64,000 nt of DNA. It comes from Enterococcus_C asini_A. Its GTDB lineage: Bacteria > Bacillota > Bacilli > Lactobacillales > Enterococcaceae. A model generated the notes under the pieces. The model saw nothing but the letters and a program-made list of their open reading frames with translations. It did no database searches and had not been told where the DNA came from. The stretch lies in the NCBI RefSeq assembly GCF_031928785.1, contig NZ_JARQAL010000004.1, one strand, 5' to 3'. The position numbers and the translations under genes were made by a program. Each line of letters begins with the position of its first letter. The stretch's first letter is position 1. Positions 43,847 through 53,043 of this stretch are shown piece after piece.

Positions 43847-44065
43847 GTGGCAAAAGAAGATGTGATCGAAATCGAAGGTACAGTCGTCGAAACTTTGCCG
43901 AATGCAATGTTTAAAGTGGAGTTGGAAAACGGACATCAAGTGTTGGCTACCGTTTCCGGCAAGATTCGGATGCATTACATCCGCATTTTACCTGGGGACA
44001 AAGTAACTGTGGAACTTTCTCCATATGATCTTTCCCGTGGCCGTATCACTTATCGCTTTAAATAA
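43847..44065 (+). CDS. infA: Translation initiation factor IF-1
   Basis: OB-fold factor that occupies the A site during initiation. 72 residues (MAKEDVIEIEGTVVE), the family's fixed length. The GTG at 43847 follows AAGGAGGTACTGTGC; the upstream part of the open frame is leader. Confidence 0.97.
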   Translation: MAKEDVIEIEGTVVETLPNAMFKVELENGHQVLATVSGKIRMHYIRILPGDKVTVELSPYDLSRGRITYRFK

Positions 44066-44097
44066 TTGTACTCCGTAAAACTACAGGAGGTATTATC

Positions 44098-44214
44098 ATG
44101 AAAGTAAGACCATCAGTAAAACCAATGTGCGAACATTGTAAAGTAATCCGTCGTAAAGGCCGGGTTATGGTGATTTGCCCAGCAAACCCAAAACATAAAC
44201 AACGTCAAGGATAA
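44098..44214 (+). CDS. rpmJ: 50S ribosomal protein L36
   Basis: A 38-residue protein, MKVRPSVKPMCEHCKVIRRK, with the zinc ligands Cys11, Cys14, Cys27 and a following His, so it is the zinc-binding form. ACAGGAGG ribosome binding site. It lies between infA and rpsM, as usual in Firmicutes. Confidence 0.98.
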   Translation: MKVRPSVKPMCEHCKVIRRKGRVMVICPANPKHKQRQG

Positions 44215-44232
44215 TCGGAGGTGTAACAAAAT

Positions 44233-44598
44233 ATGGCTCGTATTGCAGGAGTAGATATTCCTCGTGATAAACGCGTGGTAATTTCCCTTACTTATATTTA
44301 TGGGATTGGGAACACCACTGCGAAACAAGTATTAGCTAACGCTGGTGTTTCTGAAGACGTTCGTGTTCGGGATCTTACCAACGAACAAACAGATGCCATT
44401 CGTGCGGAAGTTGATAAGCTAAAAGTTGAAGGGGATCTTCGTCGTGAAGTGAACTTGAACATCAAACGTTTGATGGAAATCGGTTCTTACCGTGGTATCC
44501 GTCACCGTCGTGGATTGCCAACTCGTGGACAAAACACGAAAAACAATGCACGTACTCGTAAAGGCCCTTCTAAAACAGTGGCAGGTAAGAAAAAATAA
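44233..44598 (+). CDS. rpsM: 30S ribosomal protein S13
   Basis: Head protein contacting the P-site tRNA and intersubunit bridges. 121 residues, MARIAGVDIPRDKRVV start and basic C-terminal tail. CGGAGGTG ribosome binding site. Confidence 0.99.
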   Translation: MARIAGVDIPRDKRVVISLTYIYGIGNTTAKQVLANAGVSEDVRVRDLTNEQTDAIRAEVDKLKVEGDLRREVNLNIKRLMEIGSYRGIRHRRGLPTRGQNTKNNARTRKGPSKTVAGKKK

Positions 44599-44624
44599 TT
44601 TCTAAGTGAAGGAGGTTAAACTTC

Positions 44625-45014
44625 ATGGCAGCAAAAAAAGTGAGTCGCAAACGCCGTGTGAAAAAGAATATTGAAGCTGGTATCGCGCATATCCACTCAA
44701 CATTCAACAATACAATCGTTATGATCACTGATGTTCACGGAAACGCATTAGCGTGGTCATCAGCAGGTTCTCTAGGCTTTAAAGGAAGCAAAAAATCTAC
44801 TCCTTTTGCCGCACAAATGGCAGCTGAAACAGCTACTAAAGCAGCAATGGAACATGGTTTGAGAACCGTAGAAGTAACCGTTAAAGGACCTGGTTCAGGA
44901 CGTGAAGCAGCAATCCGTGCATTACAAGCAGCAGGTTTAGAAGTAACTGCTATCCGTGACGTAACTCCAGTTCCTCACAATGGATGCCGCCCTCCAAAAC
45001 GCCGTCGTGTTTAA
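44625..45014 (+). CDS. rpsK: 30S ribosomal protein S11
   Basis: Platform protein near the mRNA exit. 129 residues, with the typical C-terminus DVTPVPHNGCRPPKRRRV. GAAGGAGGT ribosome binding site. Confidence 0.99.
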   Translation: MAAKKVSRKRRVKKNIEAGIAHIHSTFNNTIVMITDVHGNALAWSSAGSLGFKGSKKSTPFAAQMAAETATKAAMEHGLRTVEVTVKGPGSGREAAIRALQAAGLEVTAIRDVTPVPHNGCRPPKRRRV

Positions 45015-45093
45015 TGAGTGCTGCTCATTTGAGTGCTAAAAGTAACGTCATTAAGCAAGACACTTTTCGTTTTGAAAGGGGTAAATGATAAGA

Positions 45094-46032
45094 ATGATTG
45101 AATTCGAAAAACCAAGAATCTCAAAGATTGATGAAGAAAAAGACTATGGCAAGTTCATCGTAGAACCTCTGGAAAGAGGCTATGGAACGACTTTAGGTAA
45201 TTCCCTGCGTCGTATTTTGTTGTCTTCTTTACCTGGTGCCGCAATCACCAGCATCCAGATCGATGGTGTTTTACACGAATTCTCAACTGTCAAAGGTGTA
45301 CGGGAAGACGTGGCACAGATCATCTTGAACATCAAAGGCCTCGCCCTTAAGATGTACACTCAAGAAGAAAAAACCCTAGAAATCGATATTACTGGTCCGG
45401 CAACAGTCACAGCAGGCGATATTATCGTTGATAGCGATGTGGAAATCTTGAATAAAGATATGTACATCTGCTCTGTTTCTGAAGGTGCAACATTCCATGC
45501 TCGTTTGACTGTCAAACCTGGTCGTGGGTATGTCCAAGCTGATGAAAACAAAAAAGAAGATATGCCAATTGGTGTACTTCCAGTTGATTCAATCTATACC
45601 CCTGTTCGTCGTGTGAACTACCAAGTAGAAAATACACGGGTGGGACGTCGGGATGATTTCGATAAATTGACCATGGAAATTTGGACAGACGGATCCATTT
45701 TGCCATTAGAAGCAATGAGTCTAGCTGCGAAAATCATGACTGAGCATTTAGATATTTTTGTGAATCTGACTGATGAAGCGAAAAACGTGGAAATCATGAT
45801 TGAAAAAGAAGAAACACAAAAAGAAAAAATGTTGGAAATGACCATCGAAGAATTAGATTTATCCGTTCGTTCTTACAATTGTTTGAAACGTGCTGGCATC
45901 AATACTGTTCAAGAATTGACCAACAAGTCCGAACCTGAAATGATCAAAGTTCGTAACTTGGGCCGGAAATCTTTGGAAGAAGTCAAAGCAAAATTGCATG
46001 ACTTAGGCTTAGGATTACGTAAAGACGATTAG
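45094..46032 (+). CDS. rpoA: RNA polymerase alpha subunit
   Basis: Dimerising scaffold of RNA polymerase and UP-element/activator contact. 312 residues: N-terminal domain (GYGTTLGNSLRRILLSSLPGAA) and C-terminal domain (LDLSVRSYNCLKRAGINTVQEL) with the conserved helix-hairpin-helix. I choose MIEFEKP at 45094; the upstream in-frame ATG at 45085 is only three bases from GAAAGGGG. Confidence 0.98.
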   Translation: MIEFEKPRISKIDEEKDYGKFIVEPLERGYGTTLGNSLRRILLSSLPGAAITSIQIDGVLHEFSTVKGVREDVAQIILNIKGLALKMYTQEEKTLEIDITGPATVTAGDIIVDSDVEILNKDMYICSVSEGATFHARLTVKPGRGYVQADENKKEDMPIGVLPVDSIYTPVRRVNYQVENTRVGRRDDFDKLTMEIWTDGSILPLEAMSLAAKIMTEHLDIFVNLTDEAKNVEIMIEKEETQKEKMLEMTIEELDLSVRSYNCLKRAGINTVQELTNKSEPEMIKVRNLGRKSLEEVKAKLHDLGLGLRKDD

Positions 46033-46061
46033 GAAGTAATTTGGAATAGGAGGAAACCCAC

Positions 46062-46442
46062 GTGAGTTACCGCAAATTAGGACGCACATCAAGCCAACGT
46101 AAAGCGATGTTGCGTGACTTGACTACCGATTTAATCATTAACGAACGCATTGTCACTACCGAAGCTCGTGCTAAGGAAGTTCGTTCAACTGCTGAAAAAA
46201 TGATCACTCTTGGAAAACGTGGAGATTTGCATGCACGTCGTCAAGCAGCTGCCTTTGTTCGCAATGAAGTTGCTAGCGTTCGTGAAGAAAACGAAGAAAT
46301 CGTTATTGAATCAGCTTTGCAAAAGTTATTCAACGATGTTGCTCCTCGTTATGCAGATCGTCAAGGTGGATACACTCGTATCTTGAAAACCGAACCACGT
46401 CGCGGCGATGCTGCTTCAATGGTTATTTTGGAACTAGTTTAA
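46062..46442 (+). CDS. rplQ: 50S ribosomal protein L17
   Basis: Tunnel-exit protein. 126 residues, beginning MSYRKLGRTSSQRKAMLRDL. GTG start after AGGAGG. Last gene of the ribosomal cluster; followed directly by a structured RNA. Confidence 0.99.
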   Translation: MSYRKLGRTSSQRKAMLRDLTTDLIINERIVTTEARAKEVRSTAEKMITLGKRGDLHARRQAAAFVRNEVASVREENEEIVIESALQKLFNDVAPRYADRQGGYTRILKTEPRRGDAASMVILELV

Positions 46443-46449
46443 GATCACA

Positions 46450-46587
46450 CTTAACATCACTTTATGGATGAACTTTTAAGAGTGTTATGATGTTGGAAGG
46501 GCTTGTTAACTTTTCCGAGTCTAGCTCAGCGCTGCATCCCGGCCTTGGTCGGGATGTAAGCTCTCATCATAAAGTGCTTTTTTTTTA
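46450..46587 (+). ncRNA. L17 downstream element-like RNA with terminator
   Basis: A structured stretch right after rplQ. Outer helix: CACTTTATGGATGA (46458) with TCATCATAAAGTG (46564), one bulge, followed by a nine-T run. Inner hairpin: GCATCCCG (46534) / CGGGATGT (46550). A competing helix, AACATCA (46453) / TGATGTT (46488), overlaps the outer one. Position and form match the L17 downstream element motif known from Lactobacillales; assignment is from memory and not from a covariance search. Confidence 0.75.
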
Positions 46588-46627
46588 CCCAAAATTTGGT
46601 TTTTTTAAGTGTAAAGACAGGAATGAT

Positions 46628-46656
46628 TTGAAATCAGTGGTTTTTTTTGATAGATT
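46628..46656 (+). promoter_or_regulatory. Probable ecfA1 promoter
   Basis: TTGAAA and TAGATT separated by 17 bases, about 60 bases before the ecfA1 ribosome binding site and after the rplQ terminator. Confidence 0.55.
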
Positions 46657-46713
46657 TAAACATAGTGTTGGCCGCAGTTTAGGCCTGCTAATTTCAAATG
46701 AGGAGAAATGCTC

Positions 46714-47553
46714 ATGGATTCCATCATTAAATTGCAGGATATAACATTTACATATGATACAGAGGCACCTCGACCGGCCCTAGCTGAGGTTTCTTTAGAA
46801 GTGAAAAAAGGGGAATGGGTCGCGATTATCGGCCATAACGGTAGTGGCAAATCCACATTGGCCAAAACCATTAACGGCTTGTTATTGCCTCAATCTGGCA
46901 GTGTTCAAGTGGGTAATCTCGACTTAAATGAAGACAATATTTGGGAAATCCGCAAAATGGTGGGAATGGTTTTTCAAAATCCTGATAACCAGTTTGTTGG
47001 TTCCACGGTGGAAGACGATGTAGCCTTTGGTATGGAAAATCAAGGGATTCCCCGAGAAGAAATGATTGAGCGAGTGTCAGACGCTTTGGAACAAGTGCGT
47101 ATGACGGACTTTAAAACCCGGGAGCCAGCTCGCTTGTCTGGGGGACAAAAACAACGGGTGGCCATTGCTGGCGTGGTCGCATTGAGTCCGGATATTATTA
47201 TTTTGGATGAAGCTACCAGTATGCTAGATCCAGAAGGTCGGGAAGAAGTTATTGCGACTATTAAGAAGATTAAAGACCGAAACAACTTGACTGTGCTGTC
47301 TATCACCCATGACATTGACGAGGCTGCCAATGCTAATCGAGTCTTAGTGATGAAAGAAGGACGGTTGATTGATGAAGGAACACCTGAAAAGATTTTTTCT
47401 GCGGGACCGAAATTAGTTGAACTAGGTTTAGATTTGCCTTTCCCGGAAAAATTAAAGGCAGCGTTGAAAGAACGGGGCGTAACTGTCCCTGCTGAGTATC
47501 TCACTGAAGAAGGGATGGTGGACTGGTTATGGACATCCGTTTTGAACAAGTAG
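46714..47553 (+). CDS. ecfA1: ECF transporter ATPase EcfA1
   Basis: One of two ATPases of the energy-coupling-factor module that powers several vitamin S-components. About 279 residues: Walker A GHNGSGKST, Q-loop VFQNPDNQF, signature LSGGQKQRV, Walker B IIILDEATSML. The ATG at 46714 is eight bases from GAGGAG; the ATG at 46708 is too close. Overlaps ecfA2 by 25 bases. Confidence 0.95.
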   Translation: MDSIIKLQDITFTYDTEAPRPALAEVSLEVKKGEWVAIIGHNGSGKSTLAKTINGLLLPQSGSVQVGNLDLNEDNIWEIRKMVGMVFQNPDNQFVGSTVEDDVAFGMENQGIPREEMIERVSDALEQVRMTDFKTREPARLSGGQKQRVAIAGVVALSPDIIILDEATSMLDPEGREEVIATIKKIKDRNNLTVLSITHDIDEAANANRVLVMKEGRLIDEGTPEKIFSAGPKLVELGLDLPFPEKLKAALKERGVTVPAEYLTEEGMVDWLWTSVLNK

Positions 47554-48395
47554 GCTTTACCTATCAGCCCAACTCACCTTTTGAGACGAAGGCTTTATTT
47601 GACATTGATCTACAGGTGAAAGAAGGCTCTTATACGGCATTGGTCGGTCATACCGGTAGTGGCAAGTCCACCTTGTTGCAACACTTAAATGCTTTGTTAA
47701 AGCCCACAGAGGGAATTGTCAAAATCGGGGAGCGTACCATTACTCCGGAGACAGACAATAAAAATTTAAAGCCGATTCGCAAAAAAGTGGGCATTGTTTT
47801 TCAATTTCCCGAAGCCCAACTTTTTGAAGAAACAGTGGCAAAAGATATCGCCTTTGGTCCCAAAAATTTTGGTGCCACGGACGAAGAAGGGTTGGAGTTA
47901 GCTAGTCGCTATTTAAAATTAGTCGGCTTAGATGAAAGTTATTTGGAACGTTCACCTTTTGAATTATCAGGAGGTCAAATGCGTCGTGTCGCCATTGCCG
48001 GGGTTTTGGCTATGGAGCCAGAAGTTTTGGTGTTAGATGAACCCACAGCGGGACTTGATCCCCAAGGCCGTAAAGAAATGATGGAAATGTTTTGGCGCTT
48101 GCATAAAGAAGAAAATATGACCATTGTGTTGGTAACGCATTTAATGGATGATGTGGCCAATTTTGCTGACTATGTTTATGTCTTGGAAAAAGGGCGTATT
48201 GTAAAAAGTGGTACTCCCCAAGTTGTTTTTGAGGATATTCACTGGGTGGAAGAAAAGCAAATTGGGGTGCCCACTGCGACAGCTTTTGCAGAAAAACTGG
48301 GTCAAAAAGGACTGGCTTTTGATCATTTGCCCCTCACTGCGGCGGAACTCGCCGATCAGTTGATTAGTATGGGAGGGTTGTCCCATGATGAATAA
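47529..48395 (+). CDS. ecfA2: ECF transporter ATPase EcfA2
   Basis: Second ATPase of the ECF module, forming a heterodimer with EcfA1. 288 residues: Walker A GHTGSGKST, VFQFPEAQLFEETV, signature LSGGQMRRV, Walker B VLVLDEPTAGLD. Starts inside ecfA1 and overlaps ecfT by 11 bases, so the three are tightly coupled. Confidence 0.95.
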   Translation: MDIRFEQVGFTYQPNSPFETKALFDIDLQVKEGSYTALVGHTGSGKSTLLQHLNALLKPTEGIVKIGERTITPETDNKNLKPIRKKVGIVFQFPEAQLFEETVAKDIAFGPKNFGATDEEGLELASRYLKLVGLDESYLERSPFELSGGQMRRVAIAGVLAMEPEVLVLDEPTAGLDPQGRKEMMEMFWRLHKEENMTIVLVTHLMDDVANFADYVYVLEKGRIVKSGTPQVVFEDIHWVEEKQIGVPTATAFAEKLGQKGLAFDHLPLTAAELADQLISMGGLSHDE

Positions 48396-49182
48396 ATTGA
48401 TTTTTGGCCGTTACATTCCCGGTGATTCTGTGATTCATAAACTGGATCCCCGAGCCAAATTAATTGCCAGTTTTTACTTTATTGGGGTGATCTTTATTGC
48501 CAACACCTGGCAGAGTTACCTCTTTGCAGGACTGTTTACTTTAGGCTGTGTTTTGTTGTCTAAGATTAGCTTGAGCTTCTTTATTAGAGGCGTCCGGCCG
48601 TTGATTTGGTTAATCCTCTTTACCGTAGCTCTGCAGATGTTTTTCACCACTGGCGGTAAGGTGTATTGGAGTTGGTGGATTTTTACCTTAAGTGAATTTG
48701 GTGTCATGAATGGTCTCTTTATCTTTTGCCGGTTTATTTTGATCATCTTTATGTCCACATTATTGACACTAACCACGGCACCTTTAGAATTATCCGATGC
48801 TATTGAATATATTTTACGACCTTTGAAAGTGGTTCATTTTCCAGTTCATGAGATTTCGCTGATGCTTTCCATTGCATTGCGCTTTGTGCCCACATTAATG
48901 GATGAAACAGAGAAAATTATGAATGCGCAACGAGCTCGGGGAGTAGATTTTGGTGAAGGAAATCTGATTCAAAAGATGAAAGCTGTGATTCCGTTGTTGA
49001 TTCCGCTGTTTGTCTCTAGTTTTAATCGAGCGGAAGACTTGGCCACAGCCATGGAAGCACGAGGCTATAATGGTGGGGAAGGCCGCACTAAGTATCGTAA
49101 GTTGGACTGGCACTTGCGGGACACGCTGACGGTAGTCGTCTTTGCCTTATTCACAGTGGGCTTGTTGCTATTACGAAAATAA
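48385..49182 (+). CDS. ecfT: ECF transporter transmembrane protein EcfT
   Basis: Membrane scaffold linking the ATPases to S-components. 265 residues with several hydrophobic helices and the two coupling helices with the A-R-G motifs (NAQRARG near 175; MEARGYNGG near 225). ATG ATG start pair after GGGAGGG. Downstream terminator. It likely serves the PdxU-like S-component at 31558 and others outside the window. Confidence 0.94.
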   Translation: MMNKLIFGRYIPGDSVIHKLDPRAKLIASFYFIGVIFIANTWQSYLFAGLFTLGCVLLSKISLSFFIRGVRPLIWLILFTVALQMFFTTGGKVYWSWWIFTLSEFGVMNGLFIFCRFILIIFMSTLLTLTTAPLELSDAIEYILRPLKVVHFPVHEISLMLSIALRFVPTLMDETEKIMNAQRARGVDFGEGNLIQKMKAVIPLLIPLFVSSFNRAEDLATAMEARGYNGGEGRTKYRKLDWHLRDTLTVVVFALFTVGLLLLRK

Positions 49183-49188
49183 AAATGG

Positions 49189-49218
49189 AGGGCTGTGACA
49201 CAGGTCGCAGCCTTTTTG
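49189..49218 (+). terminator. Terminator after ecfT
   Basis: GGCTGTGAC / GTCGCAGCC stem and TTTTT, between ecfT and truA. It ends about 30 bases before the truA ATG, so some read-through is needed unless truA has its own start. Confidence 0.8.
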
Positions 49219-49246
49219 CTAGGTTTAAGAAGAAAGGATACAAAAA

Positions 49247-50014
49247 ATGGTACGTTACAAAGCAATCATCGCCTACGATGGCACAAATTTTAGCGGTTTT
49301 CAGCGCCAACCCAATGGCCGTACAGTACAAGAGGAATTGGAGAAACTATTAAGCCGCATGGCAGATGGGCAAGAAATCATGGTTCACGGCTCTGGTCGCA
49401 CCGATGCTGGTGTTCATGCTTTAGGCCAAGTGATTCACTTTGATTTTCCTTATGAGCGTCCTTTAGAACGCATGCGTTATGCCTTAGATACTCAATCTCC
49501 AGAAGATATTGCCGTCTCTAGTGTAGAAATTGTTTCAGAGGAGTTTCATGCCCGTTATTTAGTGAAAGAGAAGACCTATCAATTTAAAGTGGATATCGGC
49601 AAGCCACGCAGTCCTTTTCGTCGCAATTACGCGAGCTACTATCCCTATCCCTTAGATTTGGAACGGATTTGGCAAGCTTTGCCGGATTTAGTAGGCACCC
49701 ATGACTTTACTTCTTTTTGCGCCAGTGGCAGTTCAGTGGTGGACAAAGTGCGGACAATTCATGAAGCGAAAATGGTGGTTAATGAAGCCGGGGATCAGCT
49801 GACTTTTACTTTTCGTGGGGATGGTTTTTTGTATAAGATGATTCGGATTTTAGTGGGCACTTTGCTGAAGATTGGCAATGGGCGTTTGGCGGTGGACAGT
49901 ATCCCAGCTATTATCGCCGCAAAAGATCGCAATCTAGCCGGGCCCACTGCCCATCCAGAAGGACTTTATTTAGCAAAAGTCAGTTATGGCGATGAAAAGG
50001 AAATAAAGCTTTAG
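49247..50014 (+). CDS. truA: tRNA pseudouridine(38-40) synthase
   Basis: Isomerises uridines 38-40 in the tRNA anticodon arm. 255 residues: AYDGTNFSGFQRQPNGRTVQ at the N-terminus, catalytic Asp in GSGRTDAGVHA near 52-60. AGAAAGGA ribosome binding site. Commonly follows ecfT in Lactobacillales. Confidence 0.97.
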   Translation: MVRYKAIIAYDGTNFSGFQRQPNGRTVQEELEKLLSRMADGQEIMVHGSGRTDAGVHALGQVIHFDFPYERPLERMRYALDTQSPEDIAVSSVEIVSEEFHARYLVKEKTYQFKVDIGKPRSPFRRNYASYYPYPLDLERIWQALPDLVGTHDFTSFCASGSSVVDKVRTIHEAKMVVNEAGDQLTFTFRGDGFLYKMIRILVGTLLKIGNGRLAVDSIPAIIAAKDRNLAGPTAHPEGLYLAKVSYGDEKEIKL

Positions 50015-50074
50015 TATTGGATGCTTAAAAGCTCTTTATGAGGCTTTAAGCCATAAGCTAGGGAGAAAATATAA

Positions 50075-50132
50075 AGAAACAACGCATCTTGACTGAGGGG
50101 CTACTAAGGCCCCTATCAAGATGCGTTGTTTA
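50075..50132. terminator. Strong bidirectional terminator between truA and yfhO
   Basis: ACAACGCATCTTGA / TCAAGATGCGTTGT stem enclosing a second stem, GGGGC / GCCCC, between convergent genes. Confidence 0.92.
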
Positions 50133-52736
50133 GTTTAATTGGTGTTTTTTACGATACTGACGGTCATAAAAGAGAAATAAGCTTAGGCACAGGACAAAGG
50201 CAACTGCTCCCGGCTTTAATCCTTGGGGCAAGTAGTTTAAGGTGATGTTGTGTTTGCCACTAGGGACTTTAATGGCCACAAAAGCATCTTGAAAGGCGGT
50301 AACTGCTACTTTTTTGCCGTCGATTGTAGCATGCCACCCTTTTTCATAAGGAATGGTAGTCACCAAAAGTTGTTCTTGGTCGCTGTCTGTAGTTCCTGTT
50401 GCATTGTGTTTACCCGCGTTAAGAGTTACTCCTTTGGTCTGCAAAACATCCATGGCTTTTTGGTAGGCCACGGTGTCTAAAAGCAAGACTTGAGGGTTTT
50501 GCAAGCCGATGGACGTAGTACCGTAGAAGCTAGCAGTAAAAGAAATGGTCGTTTCCTGATCGTAATAACCTAAGTCATAGTACTGACCAGTGATATTAAT
50601 CTGGCTTTTGCGCTGGGTACCGTTGACGAAAAGGGTCACAGTAGAACTTTTCAGCTGGGCGTAATCTTGGGGGTACAAGCTGAGATAAGCCTGTTGATGA
50701 GCTGGAATCGTGACTTGCCAAGTGACGTCTTTTGCTAAGTTGCCTTCTTCTTCTGTGATGGTGGTGTAAATGCCGTTTTGAGTTACCGTGGCATTGCTCG
50801 TTTCGGTAATGGCAATGGGCTGGAAGGTAAAGTATTGTTGGTTCAAACCTGCCAAGGCATTTAATAAGTTTGTTTGGCTGGTTAAATTGTCATTTGCCGG
50901 TTGCTCTACATCAACAGCCTTAGGATCGGTTAAGAGGCCTAAAGGTAGTGCATTTTCATTTTCATAAGAGGTATAGTTTTTTGTATTGTCATTTTTGGTA
51001 AAGCCGTATTTGCTTAAAGGCTCTTTAGTCAAGTTGTATTTAATGCCCATTAAGCTATCCATGATTAATGTATTGTTGGCATAGCGAATGTTTAAATTGG
51101 TGCCTCGAGAGCGGAAACCTAATTTTTCCAAGTAGCCAGAAGAGTGGCGATTGCGAATGGACGAAAACATGCTGATGCCACTGTAGCCGTAATTCAATCC
51201 GTCATTGGAAGAAACAGGGTCAAGGTTTTCTAAGCGATAAAAAGTATCGGGATTTGCCTTGGCATTGTCATCCACCAGTTCTTTGATTTCTGGATAAGGC
51301 TCGGTGTACAAGCTGCGTGAAGCGTAGTTCCAGTCGTTTAAAATTCCCCGCAACATGCCATTGGTATTGGCTCCCACTTCAATACAAGTCAACAGTAAAA
51401 CTAAGAACGTAAACTGTTTAACGGTAAAGAAATTCCACTTGCGGAAAGTGAAGAGCATTAAGTAAATTGCGAGAAAGATCAAAGTTAAAATAACAGAAGA
51501 AACCTTGATGTAGTCGTAACTTCCCTTAGGTCGCAACCCGTATGCTAAAGCAAAAGTGCCCATTAAAACTAAAAGTAAGCTGGCAAAGGTTTGCCAGTGT
51601 TGGTCTTTTAATTGCTCCCAGCCATAGCCTGCCAACATGACCACTAGAAAGGAAAATAAGAAGGCGTAGCGGAATAAAAACATATTAGGCGCGTGCATGC
51701 CATGCCAAAAGAGATTTAACGGCACCAGATAAAAACTAGCAATTAAAATGGCAAAGAGACTGGCATAGAGCACTTTGTGAAGCCAAGGTACTTTCCGACT
51801 AATAAAGTAATAAAGACAGAGCGCTAAGGGCAATAATCCAGCGTAGATAAAGGGAATAGAGCCATATTTGGTAGTATCATATACCGCCACCATATTTTTC
51901 ATAATCAAATCTAGTGGCGCCGTTGCTTCGGTTTTTAGCTTAGTGACAGTGGATAAGGTTTCCCCATTTGCCTGTAAATCCAAGACCGCTGGCAAAATCA
52001 TAACCATAGAAGCGCCCGTGGCCAGTCCAGCGGTAAGGAAATAAGGAAGTAAACTTTTGAGTTGTTTTTTCGGCGCCATTAAAAAGCGAGCGATAAAGTA
52101 CAGACCGGAAAATAAAGCGACCATAAAGCCCATGTAAAAACTGGTGACAAACATAAGCAAATAGCTGAAAAACAATAGTTTCGGGCTTTTTTTCGCTAAT
52201 AAGCGGTCAATGCCCCAAATAATCAATGGCAACCAGACAAAGGCATCTAACCACATGATTAATTCAGAATGAGCGGTAGTAAAGGACATTAAGGCGTAGA
52301 AAATTGCTAAAATCACATAGGCCAAATCCGGTAATTTAAAGCTGTGTTTGGCGTAGAGCCAGAAGGTCAATCCAGCGGCACCGATTTTTAATAAAGTCAG
52401 AAAATACAAAGCATCTGGCATGTATTGATTAGGAAATAAAATTACAATCGGCGTAAAGACGCCACCTAAGTAATAGGAAACCAAAGACAGGTAGTTTAGG
52501 CCTAAAGACGCATTCCACGTGTAGAAAAAACCTTGCTTGCCTAGCATCATATTGCGGAAACTGGCGTGGAAATTGGAAAATTGGGAAAAAGCGTCACTAG
52601 CTAACACGCTGCGACTACTGCCGGGATAAATACCTAAAGTCAAATAGACCAAGGCCATAATCAGAACTGGCAAGGCAAAACTAGCCAGCAAGTAGCGTTT
52701 ATTTGCTTTGATAAATTGTTTTTGGGAAATAAACAT
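50130..52736 (-). CDS. YfhO-family membrane protein
   Basis: 868 residues: a signal-anchor-like first helix, an extracellular loop with SDAFSQF (Asp as in GT-C glycosyltransferases), about a dozen further helices to residue 470, a large extracytoplasmic beta-rich domain (about 480-830), a last helix, and a short basic tail (YDRQYRKKHQLN). YfhO proteins of Firmicutes glycosylate cell-envelope polymers such as lipoteichoic acid from lipid-linked sugars; that role is inferred. I use the ATG after AGGTGAC; a TTG one codon earlier is possible. No glycosyltransferase partner gene is adjacent. Confidence 0.87.
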   Translation of the reverse strand: MFISQKQFIKANKRYLLASFALPVLIMALVYLTLGIYPGSSRSVLASDAFSQFSNFHASFRNMMLGKQGFFYTWNASLGLNYLSLVSYYLGGVFTPIVILFPNQYMPDALYFLTLLKIGAAGLTFWLYAKHSFKLPDLAYVILAIFYALMSFTTAHSELIMWLDAFVWLPLIIWGIDRLLAKKSPKLLFFSYLLMFVTSFYMGFMVALFSGLYFIARFLMAPKKQLKSLLPYFLTAGLATGASMVMILPAVLDLQANGETLSTVTKLKTEATAPLDLIMKNMVAVYDTTKYGSIPFIYAGLLPLALCLYYFISRKVPWLHKVLYASLFAILIASFYLVPLNLFWHGMHAPNMFLFRYAFLFSFLVVMLAGYGWEQLKDQHWQTFASLLLVLMGTFALAYGLRPKGSYDYIKVSSVILTLIFLAIYLMLFTFRKWNFFTVKQFTFLVLLLTCIEVGANTNGMLRGILNDWNYASRSLYTEPYPEIKELVDDNAKANPDTFYRLENLDPVSSNDGLNYGYSGISMFSSIRNRHSSGYLEKLGFRSRGTNLNIRYANNTLIMDSLMGIKYNLTKEPLSKYGFTKNDNTKNYTSYENENALPLGLLTDPKAVDVEQPANDNLTSQTNLLNALAGLNQQYFTFQPIAITETSNATVTQNGIYTTITEEEGNLAKDVTWQVTIPAHQQAYLSLYPQDYAQLKSSTVTLFVNGTQRKSQINITGQYYDLGYYDQETTISFTASFYGTTSIGLQNPQVLLLDTVAYQKAMDVLQTKGVTLNAGKHNATGTTDSDQEQLLVTTIPYEKGWHATIDGKKVAVTAFQDAFVAIKVPSGKHNITLNYLPQGLKPGAVAFVLCLSLFLFYDRQYRKKHQLN

Positions 52737-53000
52737 CAAGTCACCTACTTCTAAATTTCTCTGATAAGTTTACCATATTCTCTAGGGATTGAGAAAAGTC
52801 TGCTGGTTTTACTAGCGGATTTATGAAGATGTTAAGAAGGTAAAGCAATTGCTGGCTAAGCATGTGGCGTGGCACTTTTGGCGGTCTTGTGGTGGTAGGG
52901 CTAGAAGGATTTTGGGGATGAGGTGAGTGAGGGACGCTATTTTATGGGCAAGTCCAGCCGGTTTGCGAGATCTGTTGGTTTTACAAGAATGAAAGGCACA
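52737..53000. other. Gene-free stretch between yfhO and rpmB
   Basis: About 260 bases with no recognisable gene. The part nearest yfhO presumably carries its promoter (AT-rich, with TATGGTAAACT on the minus strand about 50 bases from the start). The rest is unusually G-rich on the plus strand (around 52860-52960) and shows no convincing ribosome binding site or repeat. Confidence 0.5.
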
Positions 53001-53029
53001 AAAAAACCGTCTGCTAAACAGACGGTTGC
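53001..53029 (-). terminator. rpmB terminator
   Basis: AACCGTCTG / CAGACGGTT stem followed by a T-run on the minus strand, 15 bases beyond the rpmB stop. Confidence 0.92.
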
Positions 53030-53043
53030 AAATTTGTTGTGAA

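Noticed and set aside
33198..45845. Many long antisense frames across the ribosomal cluster
   Set aside because: They are shadows of strongly biased codon use, with no ribosome binding sites and no family resemblance.
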